A DNA stretch of 64,000 nucleotides from Actinomyces oris (GCF_001937445.1 NZ_MSKS01000017.1:1-64000); one strand, 5' to 3'; positions 35,871-45,528 are shown, counted from the first letter of the stretch. Numbers and translations: made by a program. The notes: generated by a model from the letters alone, not told the origin.

Positions 35871-36800
35871 TCAGCCCTTGACCGCGCCCGAGATCGATCC
35901 TCCGACGATGTAGCGCTGCAAGTACTGGAACAGGGCGATCACCGGGGCCATGGTGAGGACCGCCCCGGCGGCGAAGATGCCCAGGTTGTTGGAGCGGTCG
36001 CCGGCGAGCATGCCGTAGAGCCCCACTGCGAGCGTCTTCTGAGTGTCGTCGGTCAGGATGATCGAGCCCAGGAGGAACTCGCTGATGACGCCCACGAAGG
36101 CCAGCAGGAAGGTGGTGGCGATGATCGGCTTGAGCGTGGGCAGAAGGATGATGCGGAAGACCTGCCAGTGCGTGCAGCCATCGATGATGGCCGCTTCATC
36201 GAGTTCGCGGGGAATCGTGTCGAAGGTTCCCTTGATGAGCCACACCTGCCCCAGCGCCCCGCCCATGAGCGCCAGGCTGTAGCCGGCCAGGGTGTTGAGG
36301 CCGAGGAAGGGGACTACCTGGCCGATGTCGGAGATCATCGTGTAGATGGCGATCATGGACAGGATCGCGGGGAACATCATGATCAGGAGCAGGGCCAGCA
36401 GGCCTCCACGGCGCCCGGCGAAGCGGAACCGGGAGAAGGCGTAGGCCCCCAGCAGGGACAGGAAGACCTGGGCGGTGGCCACCACGGTGCAGATGATGAT
36501 CGTGTTGAGGTACCAGCGCAGGAATGGGCCCCGTACCCCGGACAGCAGGTTCTGGTAGTTGACCAGACTCACCTTGGTGGGGATCAGACCGGTGGATGCC
36601 ACCGTGCCCAGGGGGTTGAGTGATGCGGAGATGACGTAGAGGACGGGGAAGGCGCCGAAGACCAGGGCGATAACGCCGACGACGTGTCTCCAGCCGATCT
36701 CCCGGAACCAGCGTGAGAACGGCATGTGGTTCTCGACGACGGCGCTCTCCTCGGAACCCTTGGATGCGGACTGGGGCACGGACTGCGATGAGGTGCTCAT
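35871..36800 (-). CDS. malG: Maltose-type ABC transporter permease (MalG-like)
   Basis: A 309-residue permease with six helices. After a polar N terminus (about 1-35) come the periplasmic loop and the EAA motif DEAAIIDGCTHWQVFRIILLPTLKP, which docks on the shared ATPase. The C terminus QYLQRYIVGGSISGAVKG is typical of MalG. It is 30 bp after malF on the same strand. No ATPase gene is present in the window, so a shared MsmK/MsiK-type ATPase elsewhere in the genome must serve it, as is usual in actinobacteria. Confidence 0.92.
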   Translation of the reverse strand: MSTSSQSVPQSASKGSEESAVVENHMPFSRWFREIGWRHVVGVIALVFGAFPVLYVISASLNPLGTVASTGLIPTKVSLVNYQNLLSGVRGPFLRWYLNTIIICTVVATAQVFLSLLGAYAFSRFRFAGRRGGLLALLLIMMFPAILSMIAIYTMISDIGQVVPFLGLNTLAGYSLALMGGALGQVWLIKGTFDTIPRELDEAAIIDGCTHWQVFRIILLPTLKPIIATTFLLAFVGVISEFLLGSIILTDDTQKTLAVGLYGMLAGDRSNNLGIFAAGAVLTMAPVIALFQYLQRYIVGGSISGAVKG

Positions 36801-36830
36801 GGTGATGATGTTCTTTCCGAGGTCGGCTGG

Positions 36831-38405
36831 TCAGTTGACGTCTTCGAGCTTCTTGGTGGCTCGGAACTGCAAGGCGGCCAGGACACCGGTGACGGCGAAC
36901 AGGACCACGGAGACGGCCGAGGCGAATCCGAAGTCCGAGCCGGCACGGCCGAAGGCAATGCGATAGACCATGGAGATGAGGATGTCGGTTCCGCCTCGCG
37001 TGTACTCCCCAGCCGGGAAAGGTCCACCCTCGGTCAGCAGCTGGATGGCATTGAAGTTGTTGAAGTTGAAGGCGAAGGTGCTCACCAGCAGGGGGGCGAC
37101 GGCGACCAGGAGCAGCGGGGTGATGATGCGCCATGTGGCCTGCATGCCACTGGCGCCGTCCATCTTTGCCGCCTCCTTGACGTCGCCGGAGATGGACTGC
37201 AGAGCGCCGGTGCACACGATGAACATGTAGGGGAAGCCCATCCACGTGTTGGTCAGCAGGACGGCGACCTTGGCCATGGTCGGGTCGGACAGCCACGGGA
37301 TACTGAGGTGCAGCATCCGGTTGATGAGGCCGAAGTCCTGGTTGTAGAAGTTCGACCACACGAGCAGCGAGATGAAGCCGGGGACGGCATAGGGCAGCAG
37401 GAGGAAGGAGCGGTAGAGCTTCTTACCCTTGATGCGATCATCATTGAGGGTCAGCGCCAGGAAGAAGCCGAGGCCGAAGGTGAGAAGCACCGATCCCAGG
37501 GCGAAGATGATGGTCCACGCGAAGGCCTTGAGGAACTGGGAGGCCAGGTTGCCCTCAGTGAAGAGCCGCGAGTAGTTGGCCAGTCCCACGTTCTGTTTCC
37601 AGGACTGGGCCAGGCTCTCGCCCTTGGCGTTGACGAAGTGCTCAGACAGTCCCACCTTCTTGATCGAGTAGACGTCCCCGGTGACGGTGTTGGTGATGGT
37701 GTCGGAGGACTCGTTGTAGACCATCCGTTTGGTTCCCTCGAACGCGGTCCTGACGCCCTGAACCTTGACCGTGGTCTTGTCCGTGAAGGGAACCGACATG
37801 GTGCTGATGTCCTCGTAGGCGGTGTTGATCTGCCTGGGGGACAGGATCGTGTACCCCTCCGCCTTGGTCACCACGCCGTTGTCAACGGTCACGGTGCTGC
37901 CATCGACCTTCTCCAGCTTCTTCCCGTCACTTCCTCGCAGCACTTCCTTGGTCTGCGGATTGACAAGGAACAGTGAGAAGGGCCCTTTGTTGACGTCGCC
38001 GTCGGTCGCAACCGACAAGCCATAGGTGGGGGAGTTCTCCGTGCGGACCATGGAGTTGTTGGTGATGGAGGTGATGGCCTCCTCCTTGGTTCCGCGGTAC
38101 CCGTCTCCGAAATTGGTGAAGGAGGTCTGAATGGTCAGCAAGATGGGGATGATGAGGAAGACGGTGAGGAAGAACGTCCCGGGGAAGAGGTACTTGGCGG
38201 GTATGAATCTCCTGGTCGAGTACAGCAGGAACATGGCCCCTGTGGCGATGACGACGACTGCCAGCCACAACCACATCCGGTAGGCGATAAGAAGCGGGAC
38301 GAGGTAGATCGCTGCGACCAGCGTGAGGGAGAGCACCATAATGCGACCGACAAGACCTCTGATGGTCGTGGTCTTCTCCCTCGGGGTGGTGGATGCGGAC
38401 GTCAT
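36831..38405 (-). CDS. malF: Maltose-type ABC transporter permease (MalF-like)
   Basis: A 524-residue permease. Three N-terminal helices, then a long extracytoplasmic domain of about 170 residues (from QTSFTNFGDGYRGTKEEAI to the QSWKQNVGLANYSRLF segment), and five more helices. That large insert is the MalF hallmark and accounts for the length (E. coli MalF has 514). The EAA loop is KEAAKMDGASGMQATWRIITPLL with an A-to-A-K start. I took the ATG at 38405; the frame continues upstream through poor sequence overlapping malE. A 90-bp gap separates it from malE. Confidence 0.92.
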   Translation of the reverse strand: MTSASTTPREKTTTIRGLVGRIMVLSLTLVAAIYLVPLLIAYRMWLWLAVVVIATGAMFLLYSTRRFIPAKYLFPGTFFLTVFLIIPILLTIQTSFTNFGDGYRGTKEEAITSITNNSMVRTENSPTYGLSVATDGDVNKGPFSLFLVNPQTKEVLRGSDGKKLEKVDGSTVTVDNGVVTKAEGYTILSPRQINTAYEDISTMSVPFTDKTTVKVQGVRTAFEGTKRMVYNESSDTITNTVTGDVYSIKKVGLSEHFVNAKGESLAQSWKQNVGLANYSRLFTEGNLASQFLKAFAWTIIFALGSVLLTFGLGFFLALTLNDDRIKGKKLYRSFLLLPYAVPGFISLLVWSNFYNQDFGLINRMLHLSIPWLSDPTMAKVAVLLTNTWMGFPYMFIVCTGALQSISGDVKEAAKMDGASGMQATWRIITPLLLVAVAPLLVSTFAFNFNNFNAIQLLTEGGPFPAGEYTRGGTDILISMVYRIAFGRAGSDFGFASAVSVVLFAVTGVLAALQFRATKKLEDVN

Positions 38406-38494
38406 TATCTGCGGGTCCTTTCCAGAAGTGGGAAAGCAGGATGAGGAATAACCGGGTGTGTGGAGAAGCGTTCCGCCTCGGGGCAGGCGACGGG

Positions 38495-39781
38495 TTATGA
38501 ACCGTTGATCGACGCCTGGATGGTCTTGCCGACCCCTGTCATGGTGCTCGCAGGGTCGGCGCCCGCGACGATGTTGGCCTGAGCGCGTCCAAAGGGTTCC
38601 CACACTGAGGACATGGCGGGGATCGCGGGCATGGGCTCCGCCTTGGCGGAGAGATCCGCGAAGGTGACCATGTCGGGTTGCTCCGTCTTGAGCTTGTCCG
38701 CGAGGTCCTTCTGGGCCGGAGGCAGCTCGTTGGAGGGGAACATCGCCGCCGCGAAAGTCATGTCCTTGGCCGCGTCGGCCACGAAGGTCTCGGCGAAGGC
38801 CTTGTTCTTTCCGTTGGAGGCCACATAGAAGCAGTCGACTCCCACGAAAGGACGGGCCTGGCTGTCCTTGATATCTTTGAATCCCGGAATCCGAGTGAGC
38901 TGGTAGTCGATGCCGGCCTTCTTGATGTCCGCCAGAGCCCATGGCCCCGAGATGAGGTAGGGGGCCTTGCCGTCTGTGAACAAGGAAATGTGGTTGGCGG
39001 CTGTGACTGACTTTCTGAGGACTCCCTGCTGGCCGAGCTGGCGGATCTTTTCCGCGGCCTTGATGGATCCCTCCTTGCCGATACCGAGGTCCTCGGGATT
39101 GTAGGAGCCGTCCTGGTTCTTACCGAACAGGTAGCCGCCGGCGGCGGTATAGATCGGCTCCATGTTGTAGGCGTCGCCCTTCTCGTCAATGGCCTGAGAC
39201 AGGATGAGCTCGGTTCCGGCCGCCTTGCCCGCCTCGATCATCTCCTCAATGCTGGCCGGCTGGGTCACTGAGGTCAGTGCCTTGTTGACGAATAGGCCCA
39301 GGCACTCGACGGCGTAGGGCGTTGCGTAGATCTGGCCGTCGTAGGTGACGGCCTTGAGCGCGATGTCGGAGTAGTTGGACTCGGCCTCGGGGCTCAGGAC
39401 GACCGGCCGGATCGCGCTGTTCTGCACCAGGTTGCCGATCCAGTCGTGTGCACCGACGACGACATCGGGGCCGTTACCGGCCTGGTTGGCGGTGACGAAG
39501 TTGGGCTGCAAGTCATTGGCGACGGTCTGGACCGCTACCGAGATGCCCTGCTGATTGCCCCAGGTCTTGGCAATCTCCTTGAGAGAGTCTGCCTTCTTCT
39601 GATCCGCCCAGATGACCAGGTCGGCGTTGGACCTGTCTCCGGAGGTGTCAGATGCCTGCGAGGCAACACCCCCCGAGGCTGCCGTGCCCGAAGTGCTGCG
39701 TGAGCCGGAGCAGGCTGCCAATGTTGGCACGGTGGAGGCCAGGGCCGCCATCGTCAGGAAGGATCGGCGGGTGGGTGCCAC
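38495..39781 (-). CDS. malE: Maltose/maltodextrin-binding lipoprotein (MalE-like)
   Basis: A 428-residue extracellular solute-binding protein, family 1. The signal peptide APTRRSFLTMAALASTVPTLAAC has a twin-Arg start (RR) and a lipobox TLAAC, so it is exported and lipid-anchored; a Ser/Gly/Thr linker follows. Binding-protein blocks include LVIWADQKKADSLKEIAKTW, VVVGAHDWIGNLVQNSAI, YATPYAVECLGLFVN and the late SSVWEPFGRAQANIV. GTG start at 39781 with GAAGGAGAA a few bases upstream. With malF and malG it makes an importer for maltose, maltodextrin or a similar glucan; the substrate is inferred from MalF size and the nearby GH13-like gene. Confidence 0.92.
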   Translation of the reverse strand: MAPTRRSFLTMAALASTVPTLAACSGSRSTSGTAASGGVASQASDTSGDRSNADLVIWADQKKADSLKEIAKTWGNQQGISVAVQTVANDLQPNFVTANQAGNGPDVVVGAHDWIGNLVQNSAIRPVVLSPEAESNYSDIALKAVTYDGQIYATPYAVECLGLFVNKALTSVTQPASIEEMIEAGKAAGTELILSQAIDEKGDAYNMEPIYTAAGGYLFGKNQDGSYNPEDLGIGKEGSIKAAEKIRQLGQQGVLRKSVTAANHISLFTDGKAPYLISGPWALADIKKAGIDYQLTRIPGFKDIKDSQARPFVGVDCFYVASNGKNKAFAETFVADAAKDMTFAAAMFPSNELPPAQKDLADKLKTEQPDMVTFADLSAKAEPMPAIPAMSSVWEPFGRAQANIVAGADPASTMTGVGKTIQASINGS

Positions 39782-39835
39782 AGGGATTCTCCTTCGAATC
39801 AGATCCGGAGCGAGGAGTCCCTCGCCTGGCACCAT

Positions 39836-39864
39836 AATTTAACTGGCCTATGCAATGAATGCAA
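39836..39864 (-). promoter_or_regulatory. malE promoter with repeated TTGCAT, candidate LacI operator
   Basis: On the minus strand TTGCAT (39864-39859), 17 bp, TAAATT (39841-39836) forms a good promoter. A second TTGCAT (39855-39850) lies in the spacer at a 9-bp period and a third related GTGCAAGT is at 39885-39878. Repeats of this kind next to a MalE gene are typical of LacI-family operators, so the regulator at 34.7 kb may bind here. Confidence 0.55.
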
Positions 39865-39893
39865 GGGACTGATGAAACTTGCACCCGTGTGCT

Positions 39894-41120
39894 CTAGGCG
39901 ACGGTCGTGGCCTCCAGCCACGTCGTCGTCGTCGGGGGCACGAGTAGACGCCCCTCCTCCTGACGCAGGGGCTGAGAGGACAGAAGAACTTTGGCCTCAG
40001 CCGGCAACGTGACGGGGGAGTCGGAGGTGTTGACGACGACCAGGACACCGCGCACCAGGAACGCGAGGGTCTGGGGCGGGCACCACTCCAGGCCGACGAC
40101 GAAGGCCAGGGGAGCGCAGGCCAGGTTGTACTCCTGGCGCACGTGAGCCGCGTGCCGCACAGTCGCAGCCGGAGAGCCGAACTGGGAGGACTGCACCTGG
40201 GTGTGCTCAGCAACCATGTCGGCCAGCTCCAGGGGGGCGGTCGGCTTGTCGGAGTCGGTCAGGGAGATCTCGTCGCCCTGACGCAGGTAGAGCGAGCCAG
40301 GCAGGGCCAGCATCATGGCCTGCAGGGCCAGCCCTCGACGCAGCCGTTCCTCGTGGTCAACGGAGTACCAGCGCCGTCCGTCCCCCGGATCCAGGTGCTC
40401 GGAGAGAATGTGGGGCGGAAGGAATCGCCAGGTGGGGGGTGCTCCGAAGCGGTCGTGCTCGTCCAGTGACCGGGTCAGGTGGGACGTGAGGGACTCGGCG
40501 TTCCACCGTGTCAGCGTCAGGCAGTCATCGCGCAGGTGGTGCACCCAGTCGTCCTGGAGGTGATGACGGAGTGACTCCGGGTAGTCGGCGGTCACGTCGG
40601 CACCGAGGATGCCCTCGTCGACGTACTCGGCCAGCTGTCCGTGCAGCATGGCGCAATAGGTGCTGAGTCGATCCAGCCGGATCTCGCTGGTGAGCTGAGG
40701 AGGCACGATCGTACCCAGGTCGATCCCGGCCGCACCGGCCTGCAGGTAGGCCTCCGAACGGCGCAGCAGATCGTCAGCGGCTCGTTCGAGACCGGTGACG
40801 AAGGTAGTGTTCTGCTTGGCGTAGGGGCCCGTGATCGGACCGAGCGCTCCGGAGATGCGTACGATGGTGCGCAGCCCCCGCCCACTGGCCTTGGCGATGA
40901 ATCGGCGGATCGAGTCCAGCTCGGTGTCGACGTCGAGCAGGCTGGGACGGATGAGTACCGCATCCATGCCCAGGTAGAGGGCGTGCTCGATGATGGGGTC
41001 GGTGTGGTCCAGGTCGGCCGCCCCCAGGTCCGGTGAGGGGATCTCGTAGACCAGTGCGTGGCGCCACCACTCTTCCGGACCGTCGTAGGGCCGGTGAACG
41101 AGAGTCGTGGTGGTGGTCAC
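39894..41120 (-). CDS. GH13-like (alpha-amylase family) protein, probably catalytically inactive
   Basis: A 408-residue protein. The opening WWRHALVYEIPSPD, the YLGMDAVLIRPSLLD strand, GRGLRTIVRISGALG, the barrel end (ALQAMMLALPGSLYLRQGDEI) and a DUF3459-like C-terminal beta domain identify the alpha-amylase fold. The four GH13 motifs look lost: region I D-x-x-x-N-H is RISGAL; region II R-x-D reads AAGIDLG, keeping an Asp but not the Arg; region III glutamate seems replaced in GILGADVT; region IV N-H-D is FLPPHIL. GTG start at 41120 (GGGAG upstream). At about 400 residues it is shorter than active alpha-glucosidases (500-600). It might bind maltodextrins or regulate uptake; the alignment was made by eye. 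Confidence 0.75.
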   Translation of the reverse strand: MTTTTTLVHRPYDGPEEWWRHALVYEIPSPDLGAADLDHTDPIIEHALYLGMDAVLIRPSLLDVDTELDSIRRFIAKASGRGLRTIVRISGALGPITGPYAKQNTTFVTGLERAADDLLRRSEAYLQAGAAGIDLGTIVPPQLTSEIRLDRLSTYCAMLHGQLAEYVDEGILGADVTADYPESLRHHLQDDWVHHLRDDCLTLTRWNAESLTSHLTRSLDEHDRFGAPPTWRFLPPHILSEHLDPGDGRRWYSVDHEERLRRGLALQAMMLALPGSLYLRQGDEISLTDSDKPTAPLELADMVAEHTQVQSSQFGSPAATVRHAAHVRQEYNLACAPLAFVVGLEWCPPQTLAFLVRGVLVVVNTSDSPVTLPAEAKVLLSSQPLRQEEGRLLVPPTTTTWLEATTVA

Positions 41121-41288
41121 AGCAGGTGTCTCCCTTCCGTCGGGCGCATGCCCGGGGACTTGACGTCCGAGAAGTGATTCATCGATATGAGGAGGATGCG
41201 TGGTGACCACAAGCTGGAGGGATCGGGTACCGGCGCTCCTCTGGGACGGTGTCGGAATGGTGACGTCCATCGTAACCCCCTTCTGCGT

Positions 41289-41301
41289 TACCTTGTGACC
41301 A
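41289..41301 (+). promoter_or_regulatory. -10 hexamer TACCTT for leaderless dgt
   Basis: TACCTT at 41289-41294, six bases to the ATG at 41301. No Shine-Dalgarno is present. The promoter region is shared with the divergent GH13-like gene (start 41120). Confidence 0.55.
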
Positions 41302-42620
41302 TGTCAGTGCAGAAATCTGGATCAGAGCCTGTACGTATCGACGCAAGCGGCGGTTTCGGCCTATCCGGGTACCAGCTGCGGGACGTTGAGCGCTTCGTTC
41401 ACGAGCAGGCGAAGAATCCTCAGCGCACCCCTTTTGAACGCGACAGGGCCCGGGTCCTGCACTCCTCGGCGCTGCGGCGCCTGGGAGCCAAGACCCAGGT
41501 GCTGGGGCCGTCTGCCGACGACTTCGTGCGCACCCGGCTCACCCACTCCCTGGAAGTGGCGCAGGTGGGGCGCGCCCTGGGGCAGGCGCTGGGATGCGAC
41601 CCCGATGTCGTCGATACCGCCTGCCTGTCCCACGACCTGGGTCATCCTCCCTACGGGCACAACGGGGAGAAGGCACTCGACGTCGTGGCCCGCCAGATCG
41701 GGGGCTTCGAGGGCAATGCCCAGACCTTCCGGATCCTCACCCGCCTGGAGCCCAAGACCCTCGACGGGAACGGTCGGCCGGTCGGTGTCAATCTCACCCG
41801 GGCCAGCCTCGACGCCGTCGCCAAGTACCCCTGGCTCAAGGGGCGGGGGCCGGGCGGTCCGAGCGGGCGCAGTGCGCGCAAGTACTCCGTCTACGACGAC
41901 GACGCCGAGATCTTCTTCTGGATGCGTCAGGGGGCCCCGGAGGGCAGGCGCTGCATCGAGGCGCAGATCATGGACCTGTCCGACGACGTCGGCTACTCCG
42001 TCCACGACGTCGAGGACGCCATCGCTCTGGGGCGCCTGGATCCGGCCTGCCTGACCGACCCCAAGGAGGTTGACGAGCTGCTCGAGGCCACGCGGGCCTG
42101 GTACGGCACCGACCTGAGCGCCGACGCCCTCGGGGCGGCTTTCGAGAGGCTGACCGGTCAGCCCTACTGGATCCGCTCCTACAACGGTTCCGTGGCCGAC
42201 GCCGCGCACCTGAAGAACCTCACCAGCGAGATCATCGGACGCTTCGTCTCAGCGGTCGCCACCGCCACCCGCCAGACATACGGCAACGGACCTCTGACCC
42301 GCTACGAGGCCGAGCTCGTCATCCCCGAGGAGACGGCTGCGGAGATCCTCCTCCTCAAGGGCATTGCCGTGCGCTACGTCATGGAGCCGAGGGAGCATGA
42401 GCCGGTCTACCTGCGTCAGCGCACCCTCGTGTTCGACCTCGCCGACGTCCTCATGACCGGCGGCGGGAAGGGCATCGACCCGGTTCTGCTCGACGTCTGG
42501 CACCGGGCCGAGAACGACGACGAGCGCCTGCGGGTGGTCGTCGACCAGATCGCCTCCCTGACGGACACCTCCGCGCGGGCCTGGCACGCCCGACTGTGCG
42601 GCATGTTCTCCGAGGTCTAG
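41301..42620 (+). CDS. dgt: dGTP triphosphohydrolase-like protein (HD domain)
   Basis: A 439-residue HD-domain enzyme of the dNTPase (Dgt) family, releasing triphosphate from dGTP or other dNTPs. The RTPFERDRARVLHSSALRRLGAKTQV entry, the ligands in TRLTHSLEVAQ and CLSHDLGHPPYGHNGE, GGFEGNAQTFRILTRLE, and MDLSDDVGYSVHDVEDAI follow in family order. ATG at 41301 rather than the in-frame upstream codon at 41187, because the hexamer sits directly before it. In many actinobacteria dgt precedes dnaG, exactly as here, and both may help link nucleotide pools with replication. Confidence 0.93.
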   Translation: MSVQKSGSEPVRIDASGGFGLSGYQLRDVERFVHEQAKNPQRTPFERDRARVLHSSALRRLGAKTQVLGPSADDFVRTRLTHSLEVAQVGRALGQALGCDPDVVDTACLSHDLGHPPYGHNGEKALDVVARQIGGFEGNAQTFRILTRLEPKTLDGNGRPVGVNLTRASLDAVAKYPWLKGRGPGGPSGRSARKYSVYDDDAEIFFWMRQGAPEGRRCIEAQIMDLSDDVGYSVHDVEDAIALGRLDPACLTDPKEVDELLEATRAWYGTDLSADALGAAFERLTGQPYWIRSYNGSVADAAHLKNLTSEIIGRFVSAVATATRQTYGNGPLTRYEAELVIPEETAAEILLLKGIAVRYVMEPREHEPVYLRQRTLVFDLADVLMTGGGKGIDPVLLDVWHRAENDDERLRVVVDQIASLTDTSARAWHARLCGMFSEV

Positions 42621-42676
42621 CTGTACTGATCGGGCAGCTCGTCCAAGCCCTGGCGCAGGATGTCGGTGCCCTCGCC

Positions 42677-42689
42677 TACGATGACCCTG
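42677..42689 (+). promoter_or_regulatory. -10 hexamer TACGAT for leaderless dnaG
   Basis: TACGAT at 42677-42682, six bases to the GTG at 42689. It decides the start: an earlier in-frame ATG at 42596 lies within dgt and adds 31 residues not seen in DnaG. Confidence 0.55.
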
Positions 42690-44704
42690 TGGCGGGACTG
42701 ATCAGGCGTGAGGACATCGAGGTGGTGCGTGAGCGCGCCAGGCTTGAGGACGTCGTCGGTGAGCACGTGACCCTCAAGAGCGCCGGCGTCGGCTCGCTCA
42801 AGGGGCTGTGCCCCTTCCACGACGAACGCACCCCCTCCTTCCACGTCCGCCCCCAGCTCGGCTACTGGCACTGCTTCGGCTGCGGCGAGGGCGGAGACGT
42901 CATCACCTTCATCGAGAAGATCCACCACCTCGGATTCGCCGAGGCGGTCGAGTACCTCGCCGACCGCACCGGGGTCCAGCTTCGCTACGAGGAGGGCGGT
43001 GCGGTACGGCGCGGGGTGGAGCCGGGCACTCGGCAGCGCCTCATGGACGCCAACCGCCTGGCCGAGGCCTGGTTCCGCGAGCAGCTCGCCACCCCGGAGG
43101 CCCAGCCGGGGCGGGACTTCCTCACGGCCCGCGGCTTCGACCGTCATGCCGCCGCGCACTTCGGCGTCGGCTACGCGCCCGCCGGATGGGACAACCTCGC
43201 CCGGTATCTGCGCGGGGCCGGCTACACCGAGGCTGAGCTGGTCGACTCCGGTCTGTGCAGCCGGGGCGGGCAGGACGGGCGCCGCGTCTACGACCGCTTC
43301 CGTGGTCGCCTCATCTGGCCCATCCGCGACGTCACCGGAGCCACCGTCGGCTTCGGGGCGCGCAAGCTCTCGGAGGAGGACCAGGGCCCCAAGTACCTCA
43401 ACACCCCCGAGACCCCCGTCTTCCACAAGAGCCAGGTGCTTTACGGGCTGGACCTGGCCAAGCGGGAGGTCGCCCGCTCCCACCGGATCGTCGTAGTCGA
43501 GGGCTACACCGACGTCATGGCTGCGCACCTGTCCGGGGTGACCACCGCCGTGGCCACGTGCGGGACCGCCTTCGGCGCGGACCACGTGCGGGTCGTGCGC
43601 CGCCTGCTGGGGGATGTGGACGACCCTGCGGCGGGCGTGGTCACCGGCCAGGGGCGCGAGGCCCGGGGAGGCGAGGTCATCTTCACCTTCGATGGTGACG
43701 CGGCCGGCCAGAAGGCCGCCCTGCGCGCCTACGCCGAGGACCAGCGCTTCGCCACCCAGACCTTCGTGGCCGTCGACCCCGGCGGCCTGGATCCCTGTGA
43801 TCTGCGCATGAAGGAGGGGGACCCGGGCATTCCACGCCTGCTGTCCCGGCGGGTGCCGTTGTTCGAGTTCGTCATCCGCACCTCCCTGTCCCACCTGGAC
43901 CTGGACACCTCCGAAGGTCGGGTCCGGGGGCTGCGCTCGGCGGCGCCGGTGGTGGCCGGCATCCGGGACCGGGCGCTCAAGCGCGAGTACACCCGCAGGC
44001 TGGCCGGATGGCTGGGGCTGCCCGACGCCGAGGTCCACGCCGCAGTCCAGGCCGCCAGCAGGCGGGGGGCGCAGCCCAATGCGGCACGGGGAGGCCAGTG
44101 GCCCGCCGATGAGACCGCCGGCCCCGATGCCGCCGTCCCGGTGCGGGGGCTGCCGCCAGTAACCGATCCCGTTGAGCAGCTCGAGCGTGAGGCCCTGGCC
44201 GTCATCATCCAGTTCCCGGTGGCGGCCCACCAAGCCGGCGCCGACGAGCTCGGGGCCGACTCCTTCGGCCAGCTCACTCACCGGGCCGTCTACGAGGCCG
44301 TCGCCGCCGCCGGAGGAACTGCGGAGGTGCCGGGGCTGGTTCAGCAGGCGGTGGCCGCCGGCATGGGGGAGCAGGAGGCGCGGCGCCGGGCCACGCTGCG
44401 TTGGCTCCAGCAGGTACGCGACGGCGCCATCGGCCTGGTCGAGGCCGCCATCACCGAGCTCGCCGTGGCACCCCTGCCACTGCCCACCATCCGGGGACGC
44501 GGCACCGAGGTGGACGCCTCCGGGCTGGAGCGCTACGCCAAGGGTGTGCTCGACTCCCTGGCCGTCATGGGCATCAACCGCCGGCTCGTCGAGATGCGCT
44601 CACGCCACCGGCGGATGTCGCCCCAGGAGGAGGGCTACCGCGAGCTGTTCTCCCAGATCGCCGCCCTCGAGCAGCGCCGCATGCAGATCCGGCAGGGGAC
44701 CTGA
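42689..44704 (+). CDS. dnaG: DNA primase
   Basis: A 671-residue primase, which makes RNA primers for replication. Zinc-binding domain: [13 protein letters not shown]...[12 protein letters not shown] with the Cys-His-Cys-Cys ligands (about residues 42-68). The RNA polymerase domain includes the [25 protein letters not shown] part, the TOPRIM glutamate in [13 protein letters not shown], and [17 protein letters not shown] (DGD). The C-terminal third, which binds DnaB, is poorly conserved. GTG start at 42689, giving [23 protein letters not shown], the expected DnaG beginning. It ends 49 bp before the next leaderless start. Confidence 0.96.
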   Translation: MAGLIRREDIEVVRERARLEDVVGEHVTLKSAGVGSLKGLCPFHDERTPSFHVRPQLGYWHCFGCGEGGDVITFIEKIHHLGFAEAVEYLADRTGVQLRYEEGGAVRRGVEPGTRQRLMDANRLAEAWFREQLATPEAQPGRDFLTARGFDRHAAAHFGVGYAPAGWDNLARYLRGAGYTEAELVDSGLCSRGGQDGRRVYDRFRGRLIWPIRDVTGATVGFGARKLSEEDQGPKYLNTPETPVFHKSQVLYGLDLAKREVARSHRIVVVEGYTDVMAAHLSGVTTAVATCGTAFGADHVRVVRRLLGDVDDPAAGVVTGQGREARGGEVIFTFDGDAAGQKAALRAYAEDQRFATQTFVAVDPGGLDPCDLRMKEGDPGIPRLLSRRVPLFEFVIRTSLSHLDLDTSEGRVRGLRSAAPVVAGIRDRALKREYTRRLAGWLGLPDAEVHAAVQAASRRGAQPNAARGGQWPADETAGPDAAVPVRGLPPVTDPVEQLEREALAVIIQFPVAAHQAGADELGADSFGQLTHRAVYEAVAAAGGTAEVPGLVQQAVAAGMGEQEARRRATLRWLQQVRDGAIGLVEAAITELAVAPLPLPTIRGRGTEVDASGLERYAKGVLDSLAVMGINRRLVEMRSRHRRMSPQEEGYRELFSQIAALEQRRMQIRQGT

Positions 44705-44740
44705 GACCGGCCGGTGGCCCGCTGGGCGAGTAGCTGCGGG

Positions 44741-44754
44741 TAGCCTGACGGTCA
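44741..44754 (+). promoter_or_regulatory. -10 hexamer TAGCCT for the leaderless gene at 44754
   Basis: TAGCCT at 44741-44746, seven bases to the ATG. The preceding GGGTAGCCTGA string is the same as that in front of pyrD (30.2 kb). Confidence 0.5.
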
Positions 44755-45320
44755 TGCCGATCCTGCGACGTCGTCAAGGCTCATCCACCCGCTCCACCGC
44801 CACGCTTCCGCTGGAGATGCGCGAGCAGCTGCGCGAACCCGCCCTGGGAGCCGTTCCCCTGGACACGGACGGTTCGGCATGGGCGGTGGCCACGGCCGAC
44901 GCCCTCGTGGTCTTCAACGGGCGAAGCGGACCCGAGGTCCATGCCTGGGACGAGGTGGAGCAGGGGACCTGGGACGGGCAGGAGCGCGTCTTCACCCTGA
45001 GGTGGTCGCAGCAGGATCGCGAGGACCTCGTTTTGAAGGTTCCGGCAGGAGTCCGTAGTGGCGACGCCTATGCCGCCGCAGACGTCGCCCCTTTCGCCAA
45101 GGCCCTGCGCCAGCGGGTGGAGGCGGCCATCATCCACAGTGCCGTGACAACGCTTCCCAGCGGCGCCACGGCCACGGCGAGCGTGCGTCGAGGCGGGGAT
45201 GGCGAGCTGTACTCCGTCACCCGGCCCCTGATCTCACAGGTCGATGAGGTGGAGGATCGCCGGGCGCTTCAAGAGCTGGAGAACCGCGTCCGCGAGGGTG
45301 TGGGCCTGCCCACACGATAG
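44754..45320 (+). CDS. Conserved actinobacterial protein of unknown function, downstream of dnaG
   Basis: A 188-residue soluble protein that I cannot assign to a named family. It begins with a basic segment (MPILRRRQGSSTRS), then alternating strands (SAWAVATADALVVF, WDEVEQGTWDGQERVFTLRW) and helices; there is no signal peptide or membrane helix. Unnamed genes of this kind follow dnaG in other actinobacteria (from general knowledge of the locus). The start is the ATG at 44754; longer frames lie in dnaG. tRNA-Asn follows after 90 bp. A role near the nucleic-acid genes is conceivable but no evidence exists in the sequence. Confidence 0.78.
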   Translation: MPILRRRQGSSTRSTATLPLEMREQLREPALGAVPLDTDGSAWAVATADALVVFNGRSGPEVHAWDEVEQGTWDGQERVFTLRWSQQDREDLVLKVPAGVRSGDAYAAADVAPFAKALRQRVEAAIIHSAVTTLPSGATATASVRRGGDGELYSVTRPLISQVDEVEDRRALQELENRVREGVGLPTR

Positions 45321-45410
45321 GATGCCGTTGGAATAGCAACGTTTCCTCCGGTTCGCCGGATTCGACGTCGCCGCGGGATGTTGCTAGAGTTCACTGCGCG
45401 TCAAGCGCAT

Positions 45411-45485
<75 letters not shown>

Positions 45486-45491
45486 CCAGGG

Positions 45492-45528
45492 GAGTCCCCA
45501 GCCGATCGGGCCGGGGCTCTTCCTTTTT
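45492..45528 (+). terminator. Intrinsic terminator after tRNA-Asn
   Basis: A 7-bp stem (GAGTCCC at 45492-45498 with GGGGCTC at 45513-45519, one G-T pair) is followed by TTTCCTTTTT, a good T-rich tract for Rho-independent termination. Confidence 0.7.

Noticed and set aside
36831-38942. A 703-residue version of MalF
   Set aside because: The extra 179 codons lie over malE in another frame; the ATG at 38405 gives a protein of usual MalF length.
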